From positions 1-46,281 of the forward strand of contig NZ_JBHTMU010000033.1 of the NCBI RefSeq assembly GCF_042679605.1: a DNA stretch of 46,281 nt, written 5' to 3'. The stretch comes from Litorisediminicola beolgyonensis. Lineage in GTDB: Bacteria > Pseudomonadota > Alphaproteobacteria > Rhodobacterales > Rhodobacteraceae. Position numbers and translations under genes: made by a program. The stretch's first letter is position 1. Every line of letters starts with the position of its first letter. The notes below the pieces were generated by a model, which ran no database searches, was not told where the DNA came from, and saw only the letters and a program-made list of their open reading frames with translations. Shown here piece by piece: positions 7,827 to 15,809 of the stretch.

Positions 7827-8634
7827 GCGACAGCTCCCGCGACCGCTCTGCCGCCGCAGCGACCGTGGCGCGCATCAAGGGCGGCAGGCCGCCTTCCTCC
7901 TGCATCAGCACCTCGAGCCCGGCCTGCGTCGTGCCGTTGGGCGAGGTCACGTTCTTGCGCAACTGCCCCGGCGTCTCGCCGGTCTCCTGCGCCAGCGCGC
8001 CCGCGCCCGCGACGGTCGCGCGGGCCAATTGCAGCGCGAGGTCCGGCGTCAGCCCCTCGGCTTCGCCCGCCGCCGCGAGGCATTCGATCATGTGGAAGAC
8101 ATAGGCCGGACCCGAGCCCGACACGCCCGTCACCGCATCCATCTGCGCCTCGTCCTCGAGCCGCACCACCTCGCCCACCGCCGAGAGAAGCAGCTCGGCC
8201 TGGTCGAGATGCTTTTCCGTCGCCTGCGCATTGCCGATGATCGCGGTGATCCCGCGCCCGATCGCGGCGGGGGTGTTGGGCATCGCCCGGACGATCGGGG
8301 TCTTGTCGCCCAGAAGGCTCTCGTAGGTCGCCAGCGGCACGCCCGCCGCCACCGACAGAAAGAGCGTGTCGCCATCCCCGAGCGTCGCCAGTTCCGGCAG
8401 CGCGTCGCGCATCATCTGCGGCTTCACCGCGACCAGCACGATGGCCGGGTCCTCGGGCAGCGCGTCGTTCAGATGCACGCCCTGCGCGCTCAGCCAGTCC
8501 GAGGGCTTGGGGTCCGTCACCCAGACCGAGCTCTTCGGCAACCCGCGGGCCAGCCAGCCCTCCAGCATCGCCGATCCCATCTTGCCGCACCCAAGAAGCG
8601 CCATGCCGCGGCGCGCGATCTCCGTATCCTGCAT
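7819..8634 (-). CDS. proC: Pyrroline-5-carboxylate reductase ProC
   Basis: Catalyses the last step of proline synthesis, the NAD(P)H-dependent reduction of pyrroline-5-carboxylate. The Rossmann motif LLGCGKMGSAMLEGWL is at residues 13-28, VAVKPQMM near 69, and the signature GVSGSGPAYVFHMIE with the following helices near 160-215. The 271-residue length is normal. The start ATG at 8634 is preceded by GGAGAG. It is the first gene of a two-gene unit with csaA. Confidence 0.94.
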   Translation of the reverse strand: MQDTEIARRGMALLGCGKMGSAMLEGWLARGLPKSSVWVTDPKPSDWLSAQGVHLNDALPEDPAIVLVAVKPQMMRDALPELATLGDGDTLFLSVAAGVPLATYESLLGDKTPIVRAMPNTPAAIGRGITAIIGNAQATEKHLDQAELLLSAVGEVVRLEDEAQMDAVTGVSGSGPAYVFHMIECLAAAGEAEGLTPDLALQLARATVAGAGALAQETGETPGQLRKNVTSPNGTTQAGLEVLMQEEGGLPPLMRATVAAAAERSRELSRD

Positions 8635-8709
8635 AAGTTCTCTCCAACCTGACCGCCAACAGGGCTAACGCCTTGCAACCGCTTCGGCAATCCTGAGGCG
8701 CCCGGACAT

Positions 8710-8739
8710 GAAAACGCCCGCCGGCAGAACCGGCGGGCG
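8710..8739 (-). terminator. Intrinsic terminator of the ybjN-like gene
   Basis: The arms GCCCGCCGG and CCGGCGGGC around a five-base loop form a nine-pair stem. Read on the minus strand it is followed by GTTTTC. It lies just past the stop of the ybjN-like gene and separates it from proC. Confidence 0.8.
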
Positions 8740-8763
8740 CCTGTCTTCGGAAACCTCTGCCTG

Positions 8764-9264
8764 TCAGGCGGTGCCGTAAGCCTCGGCGATGGCGATCTGC
8801 AGCGCCTCCTTGGGGCTCTTGTCGGACCAGGCCATCAGCTGGAAGGCCGGGTAGTAGCGCTCGGCCGACAGCACCGCGGCGGTGATCATCGTGTCGATCT
8901 GCTCGGGGCTCGCGACCTGGTTGCCCGCCAGCACGAGGCCGTAGCGGTAGACCATCAGCTTCTGCTCGCCCCAATAGGTGAAGGCGCCCGCCCAGCACTG
9001 GTCGTTGACCCGGTTCAGCCCGTCATAGAGCGCGGCGAGCTTGTCGTCCGGCGGCTCCATCTCGAAGGTGCAGATCAGCCGCAGCGTCTCGTCGTAATGC
9101 GACCAGGCCAGGGTGATCGAGTAGGTGCGCCACTGTCCCTCGACCGCCATCGCGATCTGGTCGTCGCCGATCCGGTCGAAATCCCAGTCGTGATGTTCGG
9201 CCAGGTGTTCGACGATGTCGATGGGATGAAGCTCTTCTTCGAAAAACTGCTCGGCAAGGGCCAT
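8764..9264 (-). CDS. YbjN domain-containing protein
   Basis: Protein of 166 residues without signal peptide or membrane segment. The pattern of an acidic helix, a central beta region (QWRTYSITLAW, LRLICTFEME) and GEQKLMVYRYGLVLAG fits the YbjN domain, a chaperone-like fold related to type III secretion chaperones. The molecular role is not established. It is a single gene with its own terminator. Its mRNA leader contains a GC-rich hairpin (9291-9308) about 27 bases before the start. A purine-rich AGAGGTGG precedes the ATG. Confidence 0.88.
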   Translation of the reverse strand: MALAEQFFEEELHPIDIVEHLAEHHDWDFDRIGDDQIAMAVEGQWRTYSITLAWSHYDETLRLICTFEMEPPDDKLAALYDGLNRVNDQCWAGAFTYWGEQKLMVYRYGLVLAGNQVASPEQIDTMITAAVLSAERYYPAFQLMAWSDKSPKEALQIAIAEAYGTA

Positions 9265-9589
9265 GGCGCCACCTCTTTTGTTGTAGCGGAGGGGGCGGCA
9301 GCGCCCCCAAGCGCTAGGTGCCTGCTCAAGGGGCCGAGGCGATGTCCCTGACCCCTTACAAGATATGGTGCATGGGGCGGTGCCGGTCTGTAAAGCGCTA
9401 ATTTAGCGAATGCCACATTAAGTTGTGGAGAAGGCCGCGCATGGCCGCAAGATGAGCGATGCGGAAATCTGCGGCACTGAGCGGCGGATCGCACCGATTT
9501 TTCGCCCCTCAAATAATTTTACCGTTTGATAAAAAAATTTTCCGTGCCAAGCTCGCTCCACGAACAGTGAAAAGAGTCAGGGAGGCATC
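9265..9589. other. 325-base divergent control region between ybjN-like gene and preT
   Basis: No gene is seen here. The region holds a hairpin GGGGGC-GCTGCC-GCCCCC on the minus strand (9291-9308, in the ybjN leader), a perfect odd palindrome CGCTAA-T-TTAGCG (9396-9408), and an A+T-rich block (9511-9542) with a RutR-like palindrome. Promoters for both flanking genes must lie here, but no convincing -35/-10 pair stands out. Confidence 0.55.
9518..9533. promoter_or_regulatory. RutR-like operator upstream of preT (weaker copy)
   Basis: TTTACCG-TT-TGATAAA matches the E. coli RutR consensus TTGACCA-NN-TGGTCAA at 10 of 14 defined positions and is itself an imperfect palindrome. It lies 57 bases before the preT start. 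The better copy at 14132-14147 is beside rutR itself. The match was counted by eye; binding is inferred. Confidence 0.5.
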
Positions 9590-10918
9590 ATGGCCGACAC
9601 ACGGACACCGGGGATCGCAGCAGGCCGTCTGAGCGCGGGCGAGATCGCGGCAAACTTCGCCGATCTCCACGCGCCGCTTGATCCGCATCAGGCCGCCGTC
9701 GCCGCGGACCGCTGCTATTTCTGCCACGACGCGCCCTGCGTCACCGCCTGTCCGACGGCCATCGACATCCCGCTCTTCATCCGCCAGATCGCCACCGGCC
9801 AGCCCGAGGCGGCGGGCCTCACCATCGTCGAGCAGAACCCGCTCGGCGGCATGTGCGCCCGGGTCTGCCCGACCGAGGATCTCTGCGAGGGCGCCTGCGT
9901 GCGCGAGGCCGCCGAAGGCCAGCCGGTCGAGATCGGGCGGCTCCAGCGCCATGCCACCGACGCGCTCATGGCGCGCCAGGATCACCCGTTCGACCGCGCC
10001 CCGGACACCGGCAAGCGCGTCGCCGTGGTCGGCGCGGGCCCCGCGGGTCTTTCCTGCGCGCACCGGCTGGCGATGAAGGGCCACGCGGTCACGCTTTTCG
10101 ATGCCAAGGACAAGCCGGGCGGTCTGAACGAGTTCGGCATCGCCGCCTACAAATCCACCGACGATTTCGCGCAGAAAGAGGTCGACTGGCTCCTGCAGAT
10201 CGGCGGGATCACCCTCAAGCCCGGTCACGCGCTCGGGAAAGAGCTGAGCCTCGACGCGCTCGATGCCGAGTTCGACGCGGTCTTCCTGGGGGTCGGCCTT
10301 GCGGGCGTGAACGCGCTCGACGCCGAGGGCAGCGAGCGCGAGGGCGTCATGGACGCCGTCGCCTTCATCGCCGCGCTGCGCCAGTCCACCGACCTGACCA
10401 AGCTGCCCGTGGGGCGCAACGTCGTGGTCATCGGCGGCGGCATGACCGCCATCGACGCCGCCGTTCAGTCGAAGCTCCTGGGCGCCGAGACCGTGACCAT
10501 CACCTATCGCCGCTCGCAGGACCGGATGGGCGCCTCGGAGTTCGAGCAGCAACTCGCGACCTCCAAGGGCGTGCGCATCCTCTGCGACACGATGCCGGTC
10601 GCCGTGCATGGCAACGGCGCCGCGCGCGAGATCGAGCTCGAATACACCGCCGATGACGGCTCGGGCCTCAAGGGCACCGGCGAGCGTCTGCGGCTCCCGG
10701 CGGACCAGGTCTTCCGCGCCATCGGCCAGAGCCTTATGGTCGAGGCCGATCTCGATCTCGACGGGCGCAAGATCAAGGTGACCGGCGCAGGCCGCACCTC
10801 GCGCCCGGGCGTCTGGGCCGGGGGCGATTGCACCCCGGGCGAGGATCTCACCGTCGTCGCCGTGGCCGAGGGCCGCGACGCCGCCGAGGACATCCACGCC
10901 ACGCTCATGGCGGGCTGA
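9590..10918 (+). CDS. preT: NAD(P)-dependent dihydropyrimidine dehydrogenase subunit PreT
   Basis: Electron-input subunit of the bacterial dihydropyrimidine dehydrogenase, which reduces uracil and thymine in the cytoplasm. It has 442 residues. The N-terminal iron-sulfur region has CYFCHDAPCVTACP (from about residue 42) and CARVCPTEDLCEGAC (about 88). The FAD-binding motif VAVVGAGPAGLSCA is near 144, and the nucleotide-binding motif VVVIGGGMTAIDAA near 280. This is the layout of GltD-like PreT. A GGGAGG ribosome site precedes the ATG. It is the first gene of a tight unit with the glycosylase gene and preA and has a RutR-like site in its leader region. Confidence 0.93.
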   Translation: MADTRTPGIAAGRLSAGEIAANFADLHAPLDPHQAAVAADRCYFCHDAPCVTACPTAIDIPLFIRQIATGQPEAAGLTIVEQNPLGGMCARVCPTEDLCEGACVREAAEGQPVEIGRLQRHATDALMARQDHPFDRAPDTGKRVAVVGAGPAGLSCAHRLAMKGHAVTLFDAKDKPGGLNEFGIAAYKSTDDFAQKEVDWLLQIGGITLKPGHALGKELSLDALDAEFDAVFLGVGLAGVNALDAEGSEREGVMDAVAFIAALRQSTDLTKLPVGRNVVVIGGGMTAIDAAVQSKLLGAETVTITYRRSQDRMGASEFEQQLATSKGVRILCDTMPVAVHGNGAAREIELEYTADDGSGLKGTGERLRLPADQVFRAIGQSLMVEADLDLDGRKIKVTGAGRTSRPGVWAGGDCTPGEDLTVVAVAEGRDAAEDIHATLMAG

Positions 10919-11700
10919 TGCCCGAGTTGCCCGAAGCCGAGGCCAACCGGCGCCGTGTCACGGAGCACTGCCTCAACCGCACGATTGAGGCGGTGCGGCT
11001 CGGCAATGACACGACCCATGTCGAGCTGCCCTCCGCTTCCGAGCGCGAGGCGCTGGTCGGGCGGCAGTTCACCGAGACCGCGCGCCACGGCAAATACATC
11101 TTCGCGGGCTCGAAAACCGGCCCCTGGATCGCCGTGCATCTCGGCATGACCGGTTCGCTCCGGCCCTATACGTCCGGCGACGCCGCCCCGGATTTCGCCC
11201 GGATCACGTTCGAGTTCGAGGGCGACACCCGTCTGGCCTATCGCTGCCCGCGCAAGCTCGGCTGGGTCCGGCCCATCGACGCGCCCGAGAGCTTCGTCGC
11301 CGAGACCGGCCTCGGTCCCGACGCGATGGAGATCGACCGCGCGCGCTTTCGCGCGGTCATCGGGGCGACCCGGGGCGCGGTGAAATCCGCCCTCATGGCC
11401 CAGAAGAAACTCGCCGGGCTCGGCAATCTCTGGTCCGACGAGACGCTCTTCCGCGCCGGGATCGCGCCGGACAGGACGGCCTCGGGTCTGGACGAGGGCC
11501 AGCTCGACAGCCTCTATGACGAGATGCGGCACGTGCTCGGCACGCTGCTCGATCTGAATGCCGATTATTCGAAGCTGCCCGATGACTGGCTGCTGCGCGC
11601 CCGCGAGGAGGGCGTGGACTGTCCGCGCTGCGGCGGCACGATCACCAAGACCACGGTGGGCGGACGCTCCGCCTATCATTGCACCGAACACCAGAGCTGA
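10918..11700 (+). CDS. Fpg/Nei-family DNA glycosylase inside the preT-preA operon
   Basis: Base-excision repair glycosylase/AP lyase of 260 residues. The mature N-terminus MPELPE supplies the catalytic Pro2 and Glu3. Lys59 (HGKY) corresponds to the Fpg beta-turn Lys, HLGMTGS carries the helix-intercalating Met, GLGN is the H2TH Asn region (about 168), and a C-terminal zinc finger has CPRC plus HCTEH, so the fourth ligand may be His. The start is fixed by the TGATG overlap with the preT stop. A housekeeping mutM cannot be ruled out, but the position between the two dehydrogenase subunit genes is striking: this family is known to remove dihydrouracil and other reduced or oxidised pyrimidines from DNA. 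Confidence 0.9.
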   Translation: MPELPEAEANRRRVTEHCLNRTIEAVRLGNDTTHVELPSASEREALVGRQFTETARHGKYIFAGSKTGPWIAVHLGMTGSLRPYTSGDAAPDFARITFEFEGDTRLAYRCPRKLGWVRPIDAPESFVAETGLGPDAMEIDRARFRAVIGATRGAVKSALMAQKKLAGLGNLWSDETLFRAGIAPDRTASGLDEGQLDSLYDEMRHVLGTLLDLNADYSKLPDDWLLRAREEGVDCPRCGGTITKTTVGGRSAYHCTEHQS

Positions 11701-11720
11701 GACCGCAGAGGGAGAGCGCC

Positions 11721-13028
11721 ATGGCCGACCTGAGTTCCGATTTCGTGGGCATCAAGAGCCCCAACCCCTTCTGGCTCGCCTCCGCGCCGCCGACCGACAA
11801 GGAGTACAACGTCCGCCGCGCCTTCGAGGCAGGCTGGGGCGGCGTGGTCTGGAAGACGCTGGGCTCCGAAGGACCGCCGGTCGTCAACGTCAACGGTCCG
11901 CGCTACGGCGCGATCTACGGCGCGGACCGCAGGCTCCTGGGTCTCAACAATATCGAACTGATCACCGACCGTCCGCTCGAGACGAATCTCGAGGAAATGG
12001 CGCGGGTGAAGGCCGACTATCCCGACCGCGCGCTCATCGCCTCGATCATGGTGCCCTGCGAGGAAGAGGCCTGGAAGGCAATCCTGCCGCGCGTGGCCGA
12101 GACCAATGCCGACGGGATCGAGCTCAATTTCGGCTGCCCGCACGGGATGAGCGAACGCGGCATGGGATCGGCGGTGGGCCAGGTTCCCGAGTATATCGCG
12201 ATGGTCACCCGCTGGTGCAAACAATATTACGACCGCCCGGTGATCGTGAAGCTGACGCCCAACATCACCGACATCCGCAAGCCCGCCGAGGCCGCGCGAA
12301 ACGGCGGCGCCGATGCGGTGTCGCTGATCAACACGATCAACTCCATCACCTCGGTCGATCTCGACCTCATGGCGCCCCAGCCGACAATCGACGGCAAGGG
12401 CAGCCACGGCGGCTATTGCGGCCCGGCGGTGAAACCCATCGCGCTCTCGATGGTGTCCGAGATCGCCCGTGCCGAGGCGACGCGCGGCCTGCCGATCTCC
12501 GGCATCGGCGGAGTGACCACCTGGCGCGACGCGGCGGAGTTCCTGTCGCTCGGCGCCCATAACGTGCAGGTCTGCACCGCCGCCATGACCTACGGCTTCC
12601 GCATCGTTGAGGAAATGGCCCGGGGTCTTTCGGCCTGGATGGACGAGAAAGGCTATCGCTCGGTCTCCGAGATCGTCGGCCGCGCTGTGCCCAACGTGAC
12701 CGACTGGCAGTATCTGAACCTCGACTATGTGACCAAGGCGCGGATCGACCAGGACGCCTGCATCCAGTGTGGCCGCTGCTACGCGGCCTGCGAGGACACC
12801 TCGCACCAGGCCATCTCGATGTCGCCGGATCGGGTCTTCGAGGTGATCGACGAGGAATGCGTGGCGTGCAACCTGTGTGTCGATGTCTGCCCGGTCGAGA
12901 ACTGCATCTCGATGGTCAAGCTCGAGGCCGGAGAGACCGATCCGCGGACCGGTCGGGTGGTGTCGGGCGAATACGCGAACTGGACGACCCATCCGAACAA
13001 TCCGATGGCGGTCAAGGCGGCGGAGTGA
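11721..13028 (+). CDS. preA: NAD-dependent dihydropyrimidine dehydrogenase subunit PreA
   Basis: Catalytic subunit that reduces uracil or thymine to the 5,6-dihydro form. It has 435 residues. Residues about 1-310 are an FMN-binding dihydroorotate dehydrogenase-like barrel (ASAPPTDKEYNVRRAFEAGW, ELNFGCPHGMSERGMG, VKLTPN). The C-terminus has two [4Fe-4S] motifs, CIQCGRCYAAC (about 347) and CVACNLCVDVCP (about 380), that accept electrons from PreT. AGGGAG precedes the ATG at 11721. It ends the forward arm of the operon; two perfect hairpins follow its stop. Confidence 0.95.
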   Translation: MADLSSDFVGIKSPNPFWLASAPPTDKEYNVRRAFEAGWGGVVWKTLGSEGPPVVNVNGPRYGAIYGADRRLLGLNNIELITDRPLETNLEEMARVKADYPDRALIASIMVPCEEEAWKAILPRVAETNADGIELNFGCPHGMSERGMGSAVGQVPEYIAMVTRWCKQYYDRPVIVKLTPNITDIRKPAEAARNGGADAVSLINTINSITSVDLDLMAPQPTIDGKGSHGGYCGPAVKPIALSMVSEIARAEATRGLPISGIGGVTTWRDAAEFLSLGAHNVQVCTAAMTYGFRIVEEMARGLSAWMDEKGYRSVSEIVGRAVPNVTDWQYLNLDYVTKARIDQDACIQCGRCYAACEDTSHQAISMSPDRVFEVIDEECVACNLCVDVCPVENCISMVKLEAGETDPRTGRVVSGEYANWTTHPNNPMAVKAAE

Positions 13029-13070
13029 TCCGCCTGAGCCTTCGGAAAGCGCCATCGACATTTCGAAGTT

Positions 13071-13100
13071 CCTCCAGATTTTTAATTAAAAATCTGGAGG
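13071..13100. terminator. Perfect 30-base palindrome after preA
   Basis: CCTCCAGATTTTT and its exact complement meet around AATT, giving a 30-base perfect inverted repeat. It starts 43 bases after the preA stop, between convergent genes, so transcription termination or mRNA end protection is likely. It lacks a following T run on the plus strand, which is unusual for an intrinsic terminator. Confidence 0.6.
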
Positions 13101-13128
13101 ATAGAAAATCTTAACTAAGATTTTCTAT
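13101..13128. terminator. Second palindrome, directly abutting the first
   Basis: ATAGAAAATCTTA-AC-TAAGATTTTCTAT is a 13-pair inverted repeat with a two-base centre. It begins at the base after the first palindrome ends, and stops one base before the stop codon of the minus-strand small gene. It is A+T-rich in a G+C-rich genome. The pair probably ends transcription from both sides. Confidence 0.6.
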
Positions 13129-13368
13129 TTAAACCACGATCTGCACCTCGCCGTCGTTGCAGATCACGATGAACTGGCCGCCGCATTCCACCATGTGGAA
13201 CCCGCAACGGCGCACTTCCGACGCCAGTATCGCTCGCCCGACCATGCGTTCGGTGTCGCGCACGGCGCGCCGCACGACCCCGCCTTTCGCCACTGCCCGC
13301 GCGCTGAAGACCTGGTCGAGCCATTGGGTCTGGCAGGGCGAAAGGATCGCTTTTCGATCCAGTCTCAT
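13129..13368 (-). CDS. Small conserved rhodobacterial protein (often mislabelled phosphoribosylanthranilate isomerase)
   Basis: Protein of 79 residues, basic in the middle, with the pattern QWLDQVFSARAVAKGGVVRR, then RDTERMVGR, EVRRCGFHMVE and GQFIVICN. I know similar small proteins from Rhodobacterales annotated as N-(5'-phosphoribosyl)anthranilate isomerase. That name is not supported: real TrpF is a barrel of about 200 residues. The start at 13368 gives the length seen in relatives. It lies 35 bases downstream of rutR on the same strand and could be co-transcribed. Function unknown. Confidence 0.72.
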   Translation of the reverse strand: MRLDRKAILSPCQTQWLDQVFSARAVAKGGVVRRAVRDTERMVGRAILASEVRRCGFHMVECGGQFIVICNDGEVQIVV

Positions 13369-13403
13369 GGGCCAACTAGAGACAGAGGCGCGTAAAAGTG
13401 AGG

Positions 13404-14027
13404 TTAAGGCGTGAGAAGATGCCGGAACATCGCGTCGACATGGCGCTCGGCGCGCGCCCAGCCGTCGCGGCGGTCCGGCTGAAGCACCGCGACCTGCGCT
13501 TCGAAATCCGCGTAATGCTGCGTCACGGCCCATATGGTCATCAGAAGATGCGCCGGGTCGATCTCGGCCAGCCGTCCCGCCTGCACCCAGCCCGAGATCA
13601 GCGCGCATTTCCGGTCGAACAAGGGCTTCAGCCCGCGCTGTAGATGCGGTCCCATCCGCGGTGCGCCCTGCAATATCTCGTTGGCGAAGAGCCGGCTTTC
13701 GCGCGGCATCGTGCGGCTCATCTCGAGCTTGGTCATCACATAGGCCATCAGCGCCTCGACCGGATCGGCGTCGTCGCGGAGCGCCCGCAGAGGCTCGACC
13801 CATGTCTCCATCAGCCCGTTCAGGAGGGTGACATGGATCGTCTCCTTGCTGTCGAAGTAATAGAGCACGTTCGGCTTCGACATGCCCGCGGCCTCGGCGA
13901 TCGCGTCGAGCGTCGCCCCGCGAAACCCCTCGGCCGAGAACACGTCGAGCGCCGCTTCGAGGATTCGCCGCCGGTTGCGCTGCTGAATGCGGCTCGGTTT
14001 CTTCTCGGGGTCGGGGCGGGCATCCAT
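13404..14027 (-). CDS. rutR: TetR-family pyrimidine-responsive repressor RutR
   Basis: DNA-binding regulator of 207 residues. The TetR helix-turn-helix is at about 20-65 (LDAIAEAAGMSKPNVLYYFD). Similarity to E. coli RutR, which releases DNA on binding uracil or thymine, runs into the ligand domain: TKLEMSRTMPRESRLFANEI, GAPRMGPHL and IWAVTQHYADFEAQV. The ATG at 14027 has AGGAGAG upstream. It is divergent from the M20 hydrolase, and a near-consensus RutR palindrome lies between the two starts. It should repress both arms of the locus until pyrimidine is present; that is inference from operator and context. Confidence 0.9.
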   Translation of the reverse strand: MDARPDPEKKPSRIQQRNRRRILEAALDVFSAEGFRGATLDAIAEAAGMSKPNVLYYFDSKETIHVTLLNGLMETWVEPLRALRDDADPVEALMAYVMTKLEMSRTMPRESRLFANEILQGAPRMGPHLQRGLKPLFDRKCALISGWVQAGRLAEIDPAHLLMTIWAVTQHYADFEAQVAVLQPDRRDGWARAERHVDAMFRHLLTP

Positions 14028-14131
14028 CGTCGGGGTCTCTCCTGCGGAAATTTCGGGCAGGTGGTTCTGCCTGTGGTCCTTCCGCCCGGCTTCCTCGCTT
14101 GACAGCCCCGGGCGGCGTTGCAATCGTGTCC

Positions 14132-14147
14132 TTGACCAAATGGTAAA
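14132..14147. promoter_or_regulatory. RutR operator between rutR and the catabolic operon
   Basis: TTGACCA-AA-TGGTAAA matches the RutR consensus TTGACCA-NN-TGGTCAA at 13 of 14 defined positions. It lies 47 bases before the hydrolase start and 105 bases before the rutR start, in the only gap between these divergent genes. It can serve both for autoregulation and for control of the forward operon. Confidence 0.78.
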
Positions 14148-14193
14148 AAACCGGCGCGCACACGGCAAGCGCGAAACGAACAGGGAGCACGAC

Positions 14194-15444
14194 ATGGCGG
14201 CACCGGGTGAAAACCTCCGGATCGATGGCGACCGTCTCTGGGACAGCCTCATGGAGATGGCGCAGATCGGCCCCGGCATCGCCGGCGGCAACAACCGCCA
14301 GACCGTGACCGACGAGGACGCGGAGGGCCGGGCGCTGTTCCAGAAATGGTGCGAAGCCGCGGGCTGCTCGATGGGGCTCGACCAGATGGGCAACATGTTC
14401 GCCCAGCGCGACGGCACCGATCCCGACGCGCTGCCGGTCTATGTCGGCTCGCATCTCGACACCCAGCCGACCGGCGGGAAATACGACGGCATCCTCGGCG
14501 TGCTCGGCGGGCTCGAGATCCTGCGCTCGCTCAACGATCTCAACATCAAGACCAAGCACCCGATCGTCGTCACCAACTGGACCAACGAAGAGGGCACCCG
14601 CTTCGCCCCGGCGATGCTGGCCTCGGGCGTCTTCGCGGGCATCCACGATCAGGACTGGGCCTATGCGCGCGAGGATGCCGAGGGCAAGCGCTTCGGCGAC
14701 GAGCTCGAACGGATCGGCTGGAAGGGCGAGGAAGAGGTCGGCGCGCGCAAGATGCACGCGTTTTTCGAGCTCCATATCGAACAGGGCCCGATCCTCGAGG
14801 CCGAGGGCGTCGATATCGGCGTCGTCACCCACGGCCAGGGGCTCTGGTGGCTTCAGGTCACGCTGACCGGCAAGGACGCGCATACCGGCTCGACCCCGAT
14901 GAACATGCGGGTCAATGCCGGGCTCGGAATGGCGCGGATCACCGAGCTCGTGCACCAGATCGCCATGGATAGCCAGCCCGACGCGGTCGGCGCCATCGGG
15001 CACGCGAATGTCTATCCGAACTCGCGCAACGTGATCCCCGGCAAGGCGGTCTTCACCATCGATTTCCGCTCGCCCGACCAGGAGAAGCTCGACGGCATGC
15101 GCGCGCGGCTCGAAGCCGAGGCTCCGAAGATCGCCGAGGCGCTGGGTCTCGGGATCGAGATCGAGCCGGTCGGCCATTTCGACCCCGTCACCTTCGACGA
15201 GGGCTGCGTCTCGGCGATCCGTCAGGCCGCCGAGCGGCTGGGCTACAGCCACCGAGACATCGTCTCGGGCGCGGGTCACGACGCCTGCTGGATCAACCAG
15301 GTCGCGCCGACCGCGATGGTCATGTGCCCCTGCGTCGACGGTCTCAGCCACAACGAGGCCGAGGAGATCACCAAGGACTGGGCGCGGGCCGGAGCGGATG
15401 TGCTCTTTCACGCGGTGGTCGAGACGGCGGAGATCGTCTCCTGA
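14194..15444 (+). CDS. M20-family zinc amidohydrolase, probable N-carbamoyl-beta-alanine amidase
   Basis: Metal-dependent hydrolase of 416 residues in the hydantoinase/carbamoylase branch. Metal-binding and active-site motifs are GSHLDTQPTGGKYDG (about 86), TNEEGTRF (about 129), ELHIEQGP (about 193), GKDAHTGSTPM and GHDACW, with DGLSHNEAE at the end. In this setting it most likely cleaves N-carbamoyl-beta-alanine or its methyl homologue to the beta-amino acid, CO2 and ammonia, the last reductive step. Allantoate or L-carbamoyl amino acids are alternatives. AGGGAG precedes the ATG. First gene of the forward operon facing rutR. Confidence 0.9.
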   Translation: MAAPGENLRIDGDRLWDSLMEMAQIGPGIAGGNNRQTVTDEDAEGRALFQKWCEAAGCSMGLDQMGNMFAQRDGTDPDALPVYVGSHLDTQPTGGKYDGILGVLGGLEILRSLNDLNIKTKHPIVVTNWTNEEGTRFAPAMLASGVFAGIHDQDWAYAREDAEGKRFGDELERIGWKGEEEVGARKMHAFFELHIEQGPILEAEGVDIGVVTHGQGLWWLQVTLTGKDAHTGSTPMNMRVNAGLGMARITELVHQIAMDSQPDAVGAIGHANVYPNSRNVIPGKAVFTIDFRSPDQEKLDGMRARLEAEAPKIAEALGLGIEIEPVGHFDPVTFDEGCVSAIRQAAERLGYSHRDIVSGAGHDACWINQVAPTAMVMCPCVDGLSHNEAEEITKDWARAGADVLFHAVVETAEIVS

Positions 15445-15534
15445 CCCATGCGGCTGCCCATTGCCTGCGACCCGCCGCTGGCGCAGTCTCGCCCCGGGGC
15501 GCGGCTGCGGCGCCCGGAACGGGAGAGTCTGTGT

Positions 15535-15780
15535 ATGAAACTGGGTCTGTGCCTTCTGGCGATTGCTCTTGTCACAACGTCCTGCGGACGGATCGGCGGG
15601 CCGCCGCCGCCGGTCCGGCAGGTGGAGGGCAAGACCGTGGTGAACGACGCCGCGGGCGCCACGCTGGTGATCGACGAGAACGGCTGCCAGACGGTCATCC
15701 CGGCGGATGGCGGCACGCCCGAGCTGGTGCGCGACGTCAATGGCGCGCCGGTCTGCGTGCCCGTCCTGCCCCAGCCCTGA
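15535..15780 (+). CDS. Small predicted lipoprotein in the pyrimidine operon
   Basis: Protein of 81 residues with a basic start, a hydrophobic stretch and a possible lipobox ending at Cys19 (VTTSC), which is weaker than the usual L-A-G-C form. After a proline stretch come short beta-type segments with two further cysteines (NGCQTV, GAPVCV), which may form a disulfide. The start at 15535 is the only one that puts a signal peptide at the N-terminus; an in-frame ATG at 15448 would not. It lies between the M20 hydrolase and hydA on the same strand. Function unknown. Confidence 0.65.
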   Translation: MKLGLCLLAIALVTTSCGRIGGPPPPVRQVEGKTVVNDAAGATLVIDENGCQTVIPADGGTPELVRDVNGAPVCVPVLPQP

Positions 15781-15809
15781 CGGGCGGCGCGGGCGGTCGG
15801 GACGGCGTT

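Noticed and set aside
8640..8760. Possible tRNA or small RNA in the proC-ybjN gap
   Set aside because: The only structure is a terminator hairpin; there is no cloverleaf or CCA end.
13129..15411. Minus-strand open frame of 760 codons that contains the small gene at its end
   Set aside because: Only the last 79 codons (13129-13368) look like a real protein; the rest is antisense to rutR's frame neighbours and the M20 hydrolase.
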